A stretch of DNA of 64,000 nucleotides from an uncultured Flavobacteriales bacterium (GTDB lineage Bacteria > Bacteroidota > Bacteroidia > Flavobacteriales > BACL11), in NCBI GenBank assembly GCA_943789505.1, contig CALSUJ010000002.1, positions 142,001 to 206,000 of the forward strand, given 5' to 3'. A model generated the notes under the pieces. That model saw only the letters and a list, made by a program, of their open reading frames with translations. It had not been told where the DNA came from and did not search any database. A program made the position numbers and the translations under genes. Numbering within the stretch: the first letter of the stretch is position 1; the number at the start of each line of letters is the position of its first letter. Below, one piece after another: positions 16,504 through 25,893 of the stretch.

Positions 16504-17994
16504 TTAATTAAAAATATCTTCTTTGCTTTTTGGTTGCTCAGCACCTCTCCATAAAAATCCCTTCAAGTAACGGTTTTTTTCTTCAATATCTTTATAAGGT
16601 GTAGTAGTAGATTTAGGTTTAACTTCATAGTTAACCTCTTTTAGTTTATTTTCATTAAAGTAGAGAATCAAATCAGAACATTCTGAATAGTTAAATCCTA
16701 TTTTGTCATCAGTTTTTTCATCTTTTATAATAAAGATGCTTTGTCCATTTCCCTTTACATCCATACGTCTCATTTTATTATTTGTAAAATAAGCGGTCAT
16801 ATTTTTTCCTTTTATCTGATTATAATCCAAGGTATCTTCTTGTGAAATAATCATAGGGTTTGGCTGTAACAACATACGAGATATTTTTCCTTTATGTACC
16901 AAGAATTTCAAACTATCAGCTGTTATCTGAAATTCATCTGACCAGAGTACAGGCCTATTAAACATTTCCACTACTGAATCCGTAAAGTTATAGCTTAAGG
17001 AATCACATTTTCCTTGAAAGTCCTTTTTAAAGAATGTTACTTTAGGGTATGATAGTATTTTTTTTTCACCTGGTTTTTGCTGAGAAACAAACTGCTTGGC
17101 ATGCATAAATAAAGTATCTTTTTCAAAAAGTAATTCCAGCATAGGTTTTTTGCTAATGATTATTTTTTCTTCTTCTTCAAAGTATTCAGCAATTCCTCCA
17201 TAAACAGTCATATTTTCAACTGTATCAATAAGTTCCACATTACTGAATGCTTTTCCGTATTGCTTGTTTTTATTATAATACAAACTATCACCTTTCAATA
17301 GATAGCTTTCAGTACTAATATAGGCATTTTTTCTAAATTGTGCTATGTCTGTTTTTGTATTGTACCAGCCATTTTCACAATAAATAGTTTTTTTATTAGA
17401 GATAATAAAAGAAGGACCAAAAAAGTAAGTAACCTCACTACTGGAATTATAGTGCATATTGTCAGTAATTATATTGTAATCCTTATTTATTACAACTACT
17501 GAATCCGTAAAAATAAAACTATGAATATTTGAATGATACGCACCTCTTTTTGAATTAATTATTTTTTCATTATCAATAATATTTCCTTGTTTTGGGTAAG
17601 AAGCTATATTTGTGCTTAAATTGTAAAACACCTGCTCAGTTCTTAAGGTCATTTTCTTATCAATAAGTACTACATCTCCAATAATATCGGCTTTGTTTTC
17701 TAAACCGAAATAAGTAAGCTTTTCTCCTGTAAGGGTAATGCTATCACCTTGGTTAATTTTAATATCACCAAAGGCTTCCATTTTATTTTCAGAGGTATAA
17801 TGATAAGCAGAATCGCAAGTCATTATAGCATTATTGTGCAAAAAAGAAACATTACCAATTAAACGCCAATAATCTGGGTGAATATTAGCATTAGCATAGG
17901 TGTTATCAGCATTTAAAATTTCTATTTTTTTACTTTCCTGAGCACTAAGGTTTACACTCAAAAATAACAGTAAAATATGAAATAGAATTTTCAA
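16504..17994 (-). CDS. OstA-like LPS-transport protein (LptA/LptD-N type)
   Basis: A 496-residue periplasmic protein with a signal peptide (MKILFHILLLFLSVNLSAQ). The body is a long OstA-type beta-jellyroll with repeated short units such as RLIGNVSFLHNNAIMTCDSA, KMEAFGDIKINQGDSITLTG and KADIIGDVVLIDKKMTLRT, the pattern of LptA and of the N-terminal domain of LptD that carry lipopolysaccharide across the periplasm. Bacteroidota often encode such an extended OstA-like protein. It follows purA by 3 bases. An LptD-like C-terminus occurs at the far right of the window. Confidence 0.87.
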   Translation of the reverse strand: MKILFHILLLFLSVNLSAQESKKIEILNADNTYANANIHPDYWRLIGNVSFLHNNAIMTCDSAYHYTSENKMEAFGDIKINQGDSITLTGEKLTYFGLENKADIIGDVVLIDKKMTLRTEQVFYNLSTNIASYPKQGNIIDNEKIINSKRGAYHSNIHSFIFTDSVVVINKDYNIITDNMHYNSSSEVTYFFGPSFIISNKKTIYCENGWYNTKTDIAQFRKNAYISTESYLLKGDSLYYNKNKQYGKAFSNVELIDTVENMTVYGGIAEYFEEEEKIIISKKPMLELLFEKDTLFMHAKQFVSQQKPGEKKILSYPKVTFFKKDFQGKCDSLSYNFTDSVVEMFNRPVLWSDEFQITADSLKFLVHKGKISRMLLQPNPMIISQEDTLDYNQIKGKNMTAYFTNNKMRRMDVKGNGQSIFIIKDEKTDDKIGFNYSECSDLILYFNENKLKEVNYEVKPKSTTTPYKDIEEKNRYLKGFLWRGAEQPKSKEDIFN

Positions 17995-17997
17995 ATT

Positions 17998-19257
17998 TTA
18001 TCTGTATAAGGTTTGTTTTCTATCAGGACCAACTGATACAATTGAAATAGGAGTTTCTAATACATCCTCTAACCAAGTAATATAGTCAAGTACTGCTTTT
18101 GGAGCTTGCGATAAGTTTTCCAATTGCATTAAGTCCATTTCCCAACCTTGTAGCTCCTTATAGACAGGAATAAGGTTTTCATTGTCCTCAAATGGTAAGT
18201 AGTCAATTTGCTCTCCATTTAGTTCGTAATGTGTACAGGCTTTAATCGTATCAATTCCTGACAATACATCAGCTTTCATCATTATTAACTGTGTTACACC
18301 ATTAATATTGATTGCATATTTTAAAGCTGGAATATCAATCCAACCACATCTTCTTGCACGACCAGTAGTAGATCCAAATTCATTCCCTACCTTTGCTAAT
18401 TTATCTCCTACTTCATCAAACAACTCTGAAGGGAAAGGACCACTTCCTACTCTAGTACAGTAAGCTTTGAAAATCCCAAATACTTCTCCAATTTTATTAG
18501 GAGCAATTCCTAAACCCGTACATGCGCCAGCGGTAATTGTGTTGGATGAAGTGACAAATGGATAAGACCCAAAATCGATATCCAATAATGCACCTTGAGC
18601 ACCCTCAGCTAATATCTTTTTATTTTCTTTTAAAGCATTATGTATATAGTGCTCACTCTCAATATGGTCAAAACTTTTTAAAGTTGCTAATGAAGAAAAC
18701 CAAGCCATTTCTAATTCCTCTAATTCATATTCAAAGTCATAGAAATTAAGCAACTGAATGTGTTTTTGTTTTAGTTTTTCATACCTAGCTTTAAAATCAA
18801 CAGCAGAGATATCACCAACTCTAAGTCCGTTACGACCTGTTTTGTCCATGTAAGTTGGGCCTATTCCTTTTAGGGTAGAACCAATTTTTTCTTTTCCTTT
18901 TGCTTTCTCACTTGCAGCATCTAACAATTTATGCGTAGGTAGTATAAGGTGAGCTTTTTTAGAAATTAATAACTCAGACATTGGAATGTTAAGAGCTTTA
19001 ATGTCATTTATTTCTCTTTCAAAAATAACAGGATCAATCACAACCCCATTTCCAATCAAGTTAATAACTCCAGGATGAAAAATCCCTGAAGGAATTGTGT
19101 GTAATACATGCTTTATTCCATCAAATTCAAGTGTATGACCAGCATTTGGTCCTCCTTGAAAACGCGCAATGATATCATATTTTGAAGTCAATACATCTAC
19201 AATTTTTCCTTTACCCTCATCTCCCCATTGGAGTCCTAATAAAACATCTGCTTTCAT
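17998..19257 (-). CDS. purA: adenylosuccinate synthetase
   Basis: PurA (419 aa) condenses IMP with aspartate using GTP, the first step from IMP to AMP. Signatures: GLQWGDEGKGKIVD at 8-21 containing the catalytic Asp and P-loop, GGPNAGHTLEFDG with the catalytic His near residue 41, GIGPTYMDKTGRNGLRVGD, GAQGALLDIDFGSYPFVTSSN, and GRARRCGWIDIPALKYAI. Length is typical. It lies 17 bases after the fur-like gene and 3 before the ostA-like gene, so the three are probably co-transcribed. Confidence 0.97.
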   Translation of the reverse strand: MKADVLLGLQWGDEGKGKIVDVLTSKYDIIARFQGGPNAGHTLEFDGIKHVLHTIPSGIFHPGVINLIGNGVVIDPVIFEREINDIKALNIPMSELLISKKAHLILPTHKLLDAASEKAKGKEKIGSTLKGIGPTYMDKTGRNGLRVGDISAVDFKARYEKLKQKHIQLLNFYDFEYELEELEMAWFSSLATLKSFDHIESEHYIHNALKENKKILAEGAQGALLDIDFGSYPFVTSSNTITAGACTGLGIAPNKIGEVFGIFKAYCTRVGSGPFPSELFDEVGDKLAKVGNEFGSTTGRARRCGWIDIPALKYAININGVTQLIMMKADVLSGIDTIKACTHYELNGEQIDYLPFEDNENLIPVYKELQGWEMDLMQLENLSQAPKAVLDYITWLEDVLETPISIVSVGPDRKQTLYR

Positions 19258-19274
19258 TTATTATTTTGAAATTA

Positions 19275-19754
19275 CTAGTTATTTATCTTTATTTGACAAT
19301 CTTGACATAGGCCATATAAATTAAGAGCATGTCTACTTATTTTAAAGTTCATGCTTTCTTCAATTACATTTTTAATTCCTTGTATTCTTGGGTCGCAAAA
19401 CTCAATTACTTTGTCGCAACTAGTGCATACTAAGTGGTCATGCTGACGATTAGAATATGATTTTTCGTATTGTGCTTGTGCTTTTCCAAATTGGTGCTTT
19501 CTAATCAAATGACAATCCAATAAAATTACTACTGTATTGTAAAGTGTTGCACGACTTACACGATATTTTTTGTTTTTCATTTGAATATACATTGACTCAA
19601 TGTCAAAATGCCCTTCAAATTCGTAAATTTCGTTTAGGATTGCATAGCGCTCAGGAGTTTTCCTTTGCTTGTTTTGAATTAGATATTCTGTGAATATCCC
19701 AGTAACGGTTTCAATTATTTTTTGGTTTGACACTATTGCTTTATTAAAAAACAA
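19275..19754 (-). CDS. Fur-family metalloregulator
   Basis: Fur/PerR-type repressor: winged helix (RKTPERYAILNEIYEF, YRVSRATLYNTVVILLDCHLI) followed by the dimer/metal domain with HDHLVCTSCDKVIEFCDP and a C-terminal LYGLCQDC, giving two CxxC pairs for a structural zinc. The sequence HQFGKAQAQYEKSY is typical of a Bacteroidota subgroup; which metal or stress it senses is not clear. The start is uncertain: the ATG at 19754 lies inside a -7 box (19752-19759), and a GTG at 19733 (VSNQKIIETV) would give a normal leader. The 152-residue version from the GTG fits the family length equally well. Confidence 0.88.
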   Translation of the reverse strand: MFFNKAIVSNQKIIETVTGIFTEYLIQNKQRKTPERYAILNEIYEFEGHFDIESMYIQMKNKKYRVSRATLYNTVVILLDCHLIRKHQFGKAQAQYEKSYSNRQHDHLVCTSCDKVIEFCDPRIQGIKNVIEESMNFKISRHALNLYGLCQDCQIKINN

Positions 19755-19759
19755 AAATA
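19752..19759 (-). promoter_or_regulatory. candidate -7 box of the fur-like gene
   Basis: Reads TATTTTTG on the minus strand. It overlaps the most upstream ATG, so if used the start codon would be the GTG at 19733. Confidence 0.4.
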
Positions 19760-19809
19760 GAAAAAATTGGTATTTAGTAAAGGTAAATACTCAATAATGA
19801 TTGAAAAAT

Positions 19810-22011
19810 TTAACTGTGTTTATAAGTTCGAGTAATTGAGGTAATTGCTTCTACTTTTTGAAGTTTTGTTGTTAGCTCTTTTAGAAATGCTACATTGTGC
19901 ACTTTTAAGGTTATAATTCCTTCAAATAATCCATCATCACTTTTTATATTTATCGATTTTATATTTACATTCATTTGGTTAGATATTATCTGAGTGACTT
20001 TGTTCATAAGCCCTAAACTATCTATTCCTTTTATACTTATTGTAGCAACGAAATCAATTTCATCTTTTTTAATCCATTTTGATTTTAAAATTCGATAAGC
20101 ATAGTTTGCTCTTAACTGTATAGCATTCGGACAATCAGTCCTATGGATTTTTATGCCATCAACTACGGTTAGGAAGCCAAATATAACGTCTCCAGAAATA
20201 GGGTTGCAACACTTTGCCATCTCATAGTCTAATACTTCATCATCATCATTAAATACAATTACTTTTTGATTAACTTTTTCTTTACTTTTAAAAACAGGAG
20301 GACCGTAAATTTTATTTCTAATTTTTTGGTACCATCCACTATTTTTTAGTTTAGAAAATTGTTTTATCTCAGTATTAGAAATTGATCCACTACCAAATCT
20401 AAAGTATAACTCTAAAGATGTGCCAGTATTAAAGTGTTTTATTAACTCAGTTTCGGTTTGTGGTGTAAATTTTATTTTTAGGTGCCTTAACTTTCGTTCT
20501 GCAATTTCTTTTCCTATTTCAGAAATTCTTTTTTGATCTTCTTTTAAAGCAGATTTTATCTTTGATTTTGCTCTGGAAGTAATGACAAATCTAAGCCAAT
20601 CCTTCCTGGGTCTTTGTTTGCTTGAAGTGATTACTTCTACTTGATTTCCACTATTTAAAGGATGACTTAATGAAACTAATTTACTGTTTACTTTTACGCC
20701 CATACATTTTAATCCAACATCTGTATGTATTGAGAAAGCAAAATCAAGAGCTGTAGCTCCTTTTGGCAATGTTTTTAAGTCGCCACCTGGTGTAAATACA
20801 TATATTTCTCCAGAATATAAATTCAGTTTGAAATCATCAATAAAATCAATAGCATTAGTTTCAGGGTTGTCTAAAAGTTCTCTAATGTTGTCAATCCAAA
20901 CATCTAATGAATTCTCTTTACTTCCCTCTTGTTTATATTTCCAATGAGCAGCATATCCTTTTTCTGCAATCTCGTCCATTCTTCTGCTTCTTATTTGTAC
21001 TTCAACCCATTTCCCATCATCTCCCATTACAGTAGTGTGTAACGATTCATATCCATTAGCCTTTGAAGTAGAAATCCAATCCCTTAATCTATCAGGATTA
21101 GGTTTGTAAAAATCAGTAACTATAGAATAGATTTTCCAACAATCTGATTTTTCATTTTCTTCAGTTGAATCTACTATAATGCGAATCGCAAACTTGTCAA
21201 ACACATTATCAAAATTAACTCCCTTAGTGACTATTTTATTTCGGATTGAAAAAATAGATTTTGGCCTTCCTTTAATTGAAAAATCTAAATTATTTTCTTT
21301 TAGTTTATTTCTTATAGGTTTGCAGAATTTCCCGATATATTTTGTTCGTTCTTCTTTTGATTCGTTTAGTCCTACAGCAATCGCTTTATAAACCTCAGGC
21401 TTGGTAAATTTTAGTCCTAAATCTTCCATTTCTGTTTTGATAGAATACAGCCCTAATCTGTGAGCTAAAGGAGCATAAAGGTAAAGGGTTTCAGATGCTA
21501 TTTTTAGTTGCTTAGCTTTAGGCATAGCATCTAAAGTTCTCATATTGTGTAGTCTATCAGATAGCTTTATTAATATCACCCTAACATCATCAGACAGAGT
21601 AAGTAGCATTTTTCTAAAATTTTCAGCTTGCATTGATACATTTTTATCAAATACATCATGAATTTTAGTTAGTCCATCAATTATCTTAGCAACTTTTTTG
21701 CCAAATAATTTTTCTATATCATTTAAGGTGTATTCGGTATCCTCTACAACATCATGCAAAAGAGCGCATATAATTGATGTTGATCCCAAACTAATTTCCT
21801 TAGCAGCAATATGTGCAACTGCTATAGGATGATAAATATAAGGCTCTCCGGATTTTCTTCGCATGTGTTTATGCGCTTCAACAGCAAGGTTGAATGCTTT
21901 TCGGATTTCTTTTTTATCTTCTTTATTTATTTTGTCAGCACAGGCACGTAAAAGCGATTTATACTTGTTAAGTATATCTTTTTTTTCCTGTTCAAAGTCA
22001 ATTGGTTGCAT
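19810..22011 (-). CDS. bifunctional (p)ppGpp synthetase/hydrolase, Rel/SpoT type
   Basis: A 733-residue RelA/SpoT homologue controlling the stringent-response alarmone. Domains: HD hydrolase (about 30-190) with His86-Asp87 in ALLHDVVEDTEY and SDRLHNMRTL; synthetase (about 230-350) with GRPKSIFSIRNKI, RDWISTSKANGYESLHTT and VQIRSRRMDEIAEKGYAAHWKYK; TGS (about 395-455); zinc-finger-like region with CCNPISGD and H-R-T-D-C; and a C-terminal ACT domain. The intact HD motif points to both synthesis and hydrolysis. Its start is 7 bases after the glyA stop, so it is probably co-transcribed with glyA. Confidence 0.95.
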   Translation of the reverse strand: MQPIDFEQEKKDILNKYKSLLRACADKINKEDKKEIRKAFNLAVEAHKHMRRKSGEPYIYHPIAVAHIAAKEISLGSTSIICALLHDVVEDTEYTLNDIEKLFGKKVAKIIDGLTKIHDVFDKNVSMQAENFRKMLLTLSDDVRVILIKLSDRLHNMRTLDAMPKAKQLKIASETLYLYAPLAHRLGLYSIKTEMEDLGLKFTKPEVYKAIAVGLNESKEERTKYIGKFCKPIRNKLKENNLDFSIKGRPKSIFSIRNKIVTKGVNFDNVFDKFAIRIIVDSTEENEKSDCWKIYSIVTDFYKPNPDRLRDWISTSKANGYESLHTTVMGDDGKWVEVQIRSRRMDEIAEKGYAAHWKYKQEGSKENSLDVWIDNIRELLDNPETNAIDFIDDFKLNLYSGEIYVFTPGGDLKTLPKGATALDFAFSIHTDVGLKCMGVKVNSKLVSLSHPLNSGNQVEVITSSKQRPRKDWLRFVITSRAKSKIKSALKEDQKRISEIGKEIAERKLRHLKIKFTPQTETELIKHFNTGTSLELYFRFGSGSISNTEIKQFSKLKNSGWYQKIRNKIYGPPVFKSKEKVNQKVIVFNDDDEVLDYEMAKCCNPISGDVIFGFLTVVDGIKIHRTDCPNAIQLRANYAYRILKSKWIKKDEIDFVATISIKGIDSLGLMNKVTQIISNQMNVNIKSINIKSDDGLFEGIITLKVHNVAFLKELTTKLQKVEAITSITRTYKHS

Positions 22012-22018
22012 GATGAAA

Positions 22019-23290
22019 TTAAGCGAAAATAGGGTATTTATTCATCAGTTTATTTACTGATTTTTTAACATCAGTAATTACGGTTTTATCCTCATAGTTC
22101 ATTATTACTTTGTCAATTAGCTCCACGATATAGGGAATCGTTTCTTCTTTTATACCTCTAGTCGTAATTGCAGGTGTACCAACTCTAATTCCTGAAGTTA
22201 TAAAAGGAGATTGTGTGTCAAAAGGAACCATATTTTTATTAGCAGTAATATCAGCGAGCACTAAAGCATTTTCAGCATCTTTTCCTGTTATATTTTTATT
22301 TCTTAAATCAATAAGCATACAATGATTTTCAGTTCCTCCTGATATAATTTTATATCCTCTATTTATGAATTCCTCTGCCATTAGTTTGGCATTCTTTATC
22401 ACTTGCTGACTATAAATTTTGAATTCTGGCTTTAAAGCCTCTCCAAAGGCAATAGCTTTTGCGGCTATTACATGTTCTAACGGCCCTCCTTGTGATCCGG
22501 GAAATACACCTGAATTTAGAATTGCTGACATCATTCTTGTCTTTCCTTTTGGTGTTTTTAATCCCCAAGGGTTTTCAAAATCTTTTCCCATCATTATCAT
22601 TCCTCCTCTTGGACCTCTTAAAGTTTTGTGAGTTGTTGTGGTTAGAATATGACAATGTGGTGCAGGATCATTAAGTAATTTAGCTGCAATTAGTCCTGAA
22701 GGATGTGCAATGTCACCCATTAAAACAGCACCGACTTTATCTGCAATTAGTCTGAAACGAGCGTAATTCCAATCTTGAGAATAAGCTGAGCCGCCACAAA
22801 TAATTAACTTAGGTTGTTCTGCAATTGCAATTTCTTCTAATTTATTGTAATCTACTTTTCCAGTTAACTCCTCAACATTATAGAAAGAAGTTGTGTACAG
22901 TTTCCCTGAAAAATTAACAGGTGATCCATGTGTTAAGTGCCCTCCATGAGAAAGATTAAATCCTAAAATTTTATCACCAGCATTTAAGCAGGCTAAAAGC
23001 ACAGCTGAGTTAGCTTGAGATCCAGAATGGGGTTGCACATTTACATATTCAACTCCAAATAATTCCTTTGCTCTATCAATGGCTAATTGCTCTACTTCAT
23101 CAACCACTTCACAGCCTCCATAATACCTCTTTCCAGGATATCCTTCGGCATATTTGTTGGTTAAACATGAGCCCATAGCTTGCATGATTTCATCACTAAC
23201 AAAGTTTTCTGATGCAATTAATTCAATGCCATTTCTTTGCCTTTTATCTTCCTTTTCAATTAAATCAAAAATTATTTGATCATTTTTCAT
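22019..23290 (-). CDS. glyA: serine hydroxymethyltransferase
   Basis: GlyA (423 aa), the PLP enzyme that converts serine and tetrahydrofolate to glycine and 5,10-methylene-THF. Signatures: [11 protein letters not shown] at 22-32, [20 protein letters not shown] (45-64), [27 protein letters not shown], and the PLP lysine in [14 protein letters not shown] (Lys222). Length is normal. It is preceded by a TACATTTG -7 box and followed closely by the Rel/SpoT gene. Confidence 0.98.
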   Translation of the reverse strand: MKNDQIIFDLIEKEDKRQRNGIELIASENFVSDEIMQAMGSCLTNKYAEGYPGKRYYGGCEVVDEVEQLAIDRAKELFGVEYVNVQPHSGSQANSAVLLACLNAGDKILGFNLSHGGHLTHGSPVNFSGKLYTTSFYNVEELTGKVDYNKLEEIAIAEQPKLIICGGSAYSQDWNYARFRLIADKVGAVLMGDIAHPSGLIAAKLLNDPAPHCHILTTTTHKTLRGPRGGMIMMGKDFENPWGLKTPKGKTRMMSAILNSGVFPGSQGGPLEHVIAAKAIAFGEALKPEFKIYSQQVIKNAKLMAEEFINRGYKIISGGTENHCMLIDLRNKNITGKDAENALVLADITANKNMVPFDTQSPFITSGIRVGTPAITTRGIKEETIPYIVELIDKVIMNYEDKTVITDVKKSVNKLMNKYPIFA

Positions 23291-23328
23291 CTGATAATTT
23301 ATTTAAATTTATATTTTCGTGAACGCAA

Positions 23329-23336
23329 CAAATGTA
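23329..23336 (-). promoter_or_regulatory. -7 box of glyA
   Basis: Reads TACATTTG on the minus strand, perfect TAnnTTTG, 38 bases before the glyA ATG. Confidence 0.55.
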
Positions 23337-23344
23337 TATATTTT

Positions 23345-24283
23345 ATGAATAGAATAAACGAACTTTTCGGAATAAAATACCCAATTATTCAAGGCGGTAT
23401 GATATGGTGTAGTGGTTGGGAATTAGCTTCAGCTGTTAGTAATGCTGGAGGTTTGGGGTTAATTGGTTCAGGATCAATGTATCCTGATGTTTTAAGGTTG
23501 CAAATAAAAAAGTGTAAACAAGCGACAGAAAAACCTTTTGGTGTAAATATTCCTCTATTGTACCCTGATATTGAAGCGCATATAAGTATAGTAATTGAGG
23601 AGGGAGTAAAGGTGGTATTTACTTCTGCAGGAAGTCCTAAAAAATATACTTCAAGATTGCAAAGCCATGGAATAAAAGTTGTGCATGTTATTGCAAGTAA
23701 AAAGTTTGCATTAAAATCGGTTGAAGCTGGAGTAGATGCAATTGTTGCTGAAGGGTTTGAGGCAGGAGGTCATAATGGTGTAGAAGAAATTACTACAATG
23801 TGCTTAATTCCTATGATTAAAGATGTGGTTAAAATTCCTGTTATTGCAGCTGGTGGAATAGGGGGTGGTCGTGCCATGTTAGCGGCAATTGCTCTTGGTG
23901 CAGATGGTGTGCAAATAGGCAGTAGATTTATTGCTTCTGATGAATGTTCAGCTCATATTAATTTCAAAAATAAAGTAGTAAATGCTAATGAAGGAGAAAC
24001 CGATTTAACTTTAAAAGAATTGACAGCTGTTCGTTTAATGAAAAATAAATTTTATAATCAAATACAAGAAGCTTACGCTAATGATGCTAATAAAGAGGAT
24101 TTAAGAATATTATTAGGTAGGGGTAGAGCTAAGATAGGTATGTTTGAAGGAGATTTGGAAGAAGGGGAGCTGGAAGTTGGGCAAGTTTCAGCAATGATAA
24201 AAAAAATTATGCCCGTTGCTGAAATTATAAAGGAAATTACTGATGAATATGAAGCAGAAAGAATGAAAATAATTTCTTTATAG
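23345..24283 (+). CDS. FMN-dependent nitronate monooxygenase / FabK-like enoyl-ACP reductase
   Basis: A 312-residue FMN TIM-barrel protein of the 2-nitropropane dioxygenase family. It starts MNRINELFGIKYPIIQGGM; the ATG at 23345 fits the family, whereas an in-frame ATG 23 codons earlier would overlap the divergent glyA. Cofactor motifs are AEGFEAGGHNGVEE (about 136-150) and AAGGIGGGRAMLAAIALGADGVQIGSRF (about 172-200). The AEG-x-EAGGHxG segment is shared by FabK enoyl-ACP reductases and by nitronate monooxygenases, so the sequence alone does not decide between fatty-acid synthesis and nitronate detoxification. Confidence 0.88.
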   Translation: MNRINELFGIKYPIIQGGMIWCSGWELASAVSNAGGLGLIGSGSMYPDVLRLQIKKCKQATEKPFGVNIPLLYPDIEAHISIVIEEGVKVVFTSAGSPKKYTSRLQSHGIKVVHVIASKKFALKSVEAGVDAIVAEGFEAGGHNGVEEITTMCLIPMIKDVVKIPVIAAGGIGGGRAMLAAIALGADGVQIGSRFIASDECSAHINFKNKVVNANEGETDLTLKELTAVRLMKNKFYNQIQEAYANDANKEDLRILLGRGRAKIGMFEGDLEEGELEVGQVSAMIKKIMPVAEIIKEITDEYEAERMKIISL

Positions 24284-24347
24284 AATTTGAATACGTAAGC
24301 TAATTTAGTTTTTTTTTTTATTAGTGATATTTATTTTTTATTTTTTA

Positions 24348-24355
24348 TATATTTG
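24348..24355 (+). promoter_or_regulatory. -7 box of the thioredoxin-like T9SS gene
   Basis: TATATTTG, perfect TAnnTTTG, 22 bases before the ATG at 24378, inside a very T-rich stretch. Confidence 0.55.
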
Positions 24356-24377
24356 TGGAAAATTAAATAAAATTATT

Positions 24378-25847
24378 ATGAAAAATAAATACTTATCAAT
24401 CAAATCATTAATGTTAATTACATTAATGTCATTATTTTCAACTCAGAGTTTATTTGCACAGCTTCCTAATGGATCAATTGCTCCTAATTTTGAATTAATT
24501 GATCTTGACGGTACAACTCATAAACTTTATGAGGACTATACTGATTTAGGTTACACTGTTTTTCTTGATTTTTCTGCAATATGGTGTGGTCCATGTTGGT
24601 CATATCACACAACTCACGCTTTAAAAGATGTTTATGAAAATCATGGACCTTCTGGATATCCTGGAGTTAGTCCAAATACGACAAATGATGTTATGGTTTT
24701 CTTTATTGAAGGTCAGGGAGGTACACTTGCCGAATTAAATGGAGGTTCAGGTTCTCAAGGTGATTGGGTTTCTGGAACGACTTACCCTATAATTCCAACA
24801 TACTCAGGAACTAATAGTACGTCAATTGCAAGTGCGTATTCAATTGGCTACTGGCCAACTGTTTATCAGGTATGTCCTGATAGAACACTAACTGAATGTG
24901 GTACAACAACTTCACCTTATTCATTAATAAGTGCTTGTTTACCACCTCCTTCTATGAATGATGATGCAAGAAGTTTTATGAGTAATTCAGCTGGTTCAGG
25001 ATGTTCTTCTGTAAGTCCTGAAATATCTATTCAAAATTATGGTCTTAATAATCTTACAGAAGTGAAAATAGATGTATCGCTCAATGGAGTCCTTCAGTAT
25101 TCAACTATATTCGATGAAATATGGAGTAACGCAACAAATTCATATCAACCACTTAATTTAGCTACTTTAAACATGGTTGATGTTCTGCTTGACCCCGTAA
25201 CGGGTTTAGTTAATGGTGATGTAATCTCTATTGATGTTGATATGCCCAATGGAGTAGTAGATACTGATCCTTTAAATAACCAGTTAATTTCCTTTGCAGT
25301 TGATCTTGGTTTTGATAATGCCTACTGGGATGGACAATTGTCTATTGATGTTGCTGGAGATATGCAAAACTCATGGTATTTAAAACAAGTAAGTAATAAT
25401 TTAATTATTGCTTCAGATTTTGGAGGTGTTACTGGAGCTACTAATTCTCAACCACTTTTATTTAATGAATGTTACACATTACAAAGTATTAATGGCGCTA
25501 ATCTGGCCTATACTGTTACTGACGCTATGGGGAATGTAGTTTTGGATGGATCTGCTTCATCTGTTGAAGACTTTGATAATTTCACTACTGGAAATGAAGT
25601 TTGGACTGTTGCTGTTAATGATAAATCTATTAGCTCTTTTAATGTGTTTCCTGTTCCGGCTAAGGATATATTGTATGTTGAAGGAGAATATGATTATTTA
25701 AGAGTTGTTGATGTATTGGGAAAAGAGGTTTTGTATTCTACTTACGCTAGATCTATTAATGTTTCCACCCTAAAGAATGGGCTCTATATATTGGAGATTA
25801 CTTCTTCCAATAAAAAGTTTAATAAGAAAATACAGATATCTAAATAA
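24378..25847 (+). CDS. secreted thioredoxin-like protein with T9SS type A sorting domain
   Basis: A 489-residue secreted protein. The ATG at 24378 is chosen because it begins the signal peptide (cleaved after SLFAQ near residue 31) and follows a -7 box. The N-terminal domain (about 30-190) looks like a TlpA/peroxiredoxin-type thioredoxin fold: GSIAPNFELIDLDGTTHKLY followed by FSAIWCGPCWSY with the redox pair in CGPC. The middle is beta-rich, as in Omp28-like exported proteins. The C-terminal 75 residues (FNVFPVPAKDILYVEGEY...LKNGLYILEI...KKIQISK) are a type A sorting domain for type IX secretion. Disulfide exchange at the cell surface is the likely role. Confidence 0.88.
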   Translation: MKNKYLSIKSLMLITLMSLFSTQSLFAQLPNGSIAPNFELIDLDGTTHKLYEDYTDLGYTVFLDFSAIWCGPCWSYHTTHALKDVYENHGPSGYPGVSPNTTNDVMVFFIEGQGGTLAELNGGSGSQGDWVSGTTYPIIPTYSGTNSTSIASAYSIGYWPTVYQVCPDRTLTECGTTTSPYSLISACLPPPSMNDDARSFMSNSAGSGCSSVSPEISIQNYGLNNLTEVKIDVSLNGVLQYSTIFDEIWSNATNSYQPLNLATLNMVDVLLDPVTGLVNGDVISIDVDMPNGVVDTDPLNNQLISFAVDLGFDNAYWDGQLSIDVAGDMQNSWYLKQVSNNLIIASDFGGVTGATNSQPLLFNECYTLQSINGANLAYTVTDAMGNVVLDGSASSVEDFDNFTTGNEVWTVAVNDKSISSFNVFPVPAKDILYVEGEYDYLRVVDVLGKEVLYSTYARSINVSTLKNGLYILEITSSNKKFNKKIQISK

Positions 25848-25893
25848 TTCTAGCTTAAAAAACTAATTTTACTTCTAATTTCTTTTTTTATAT

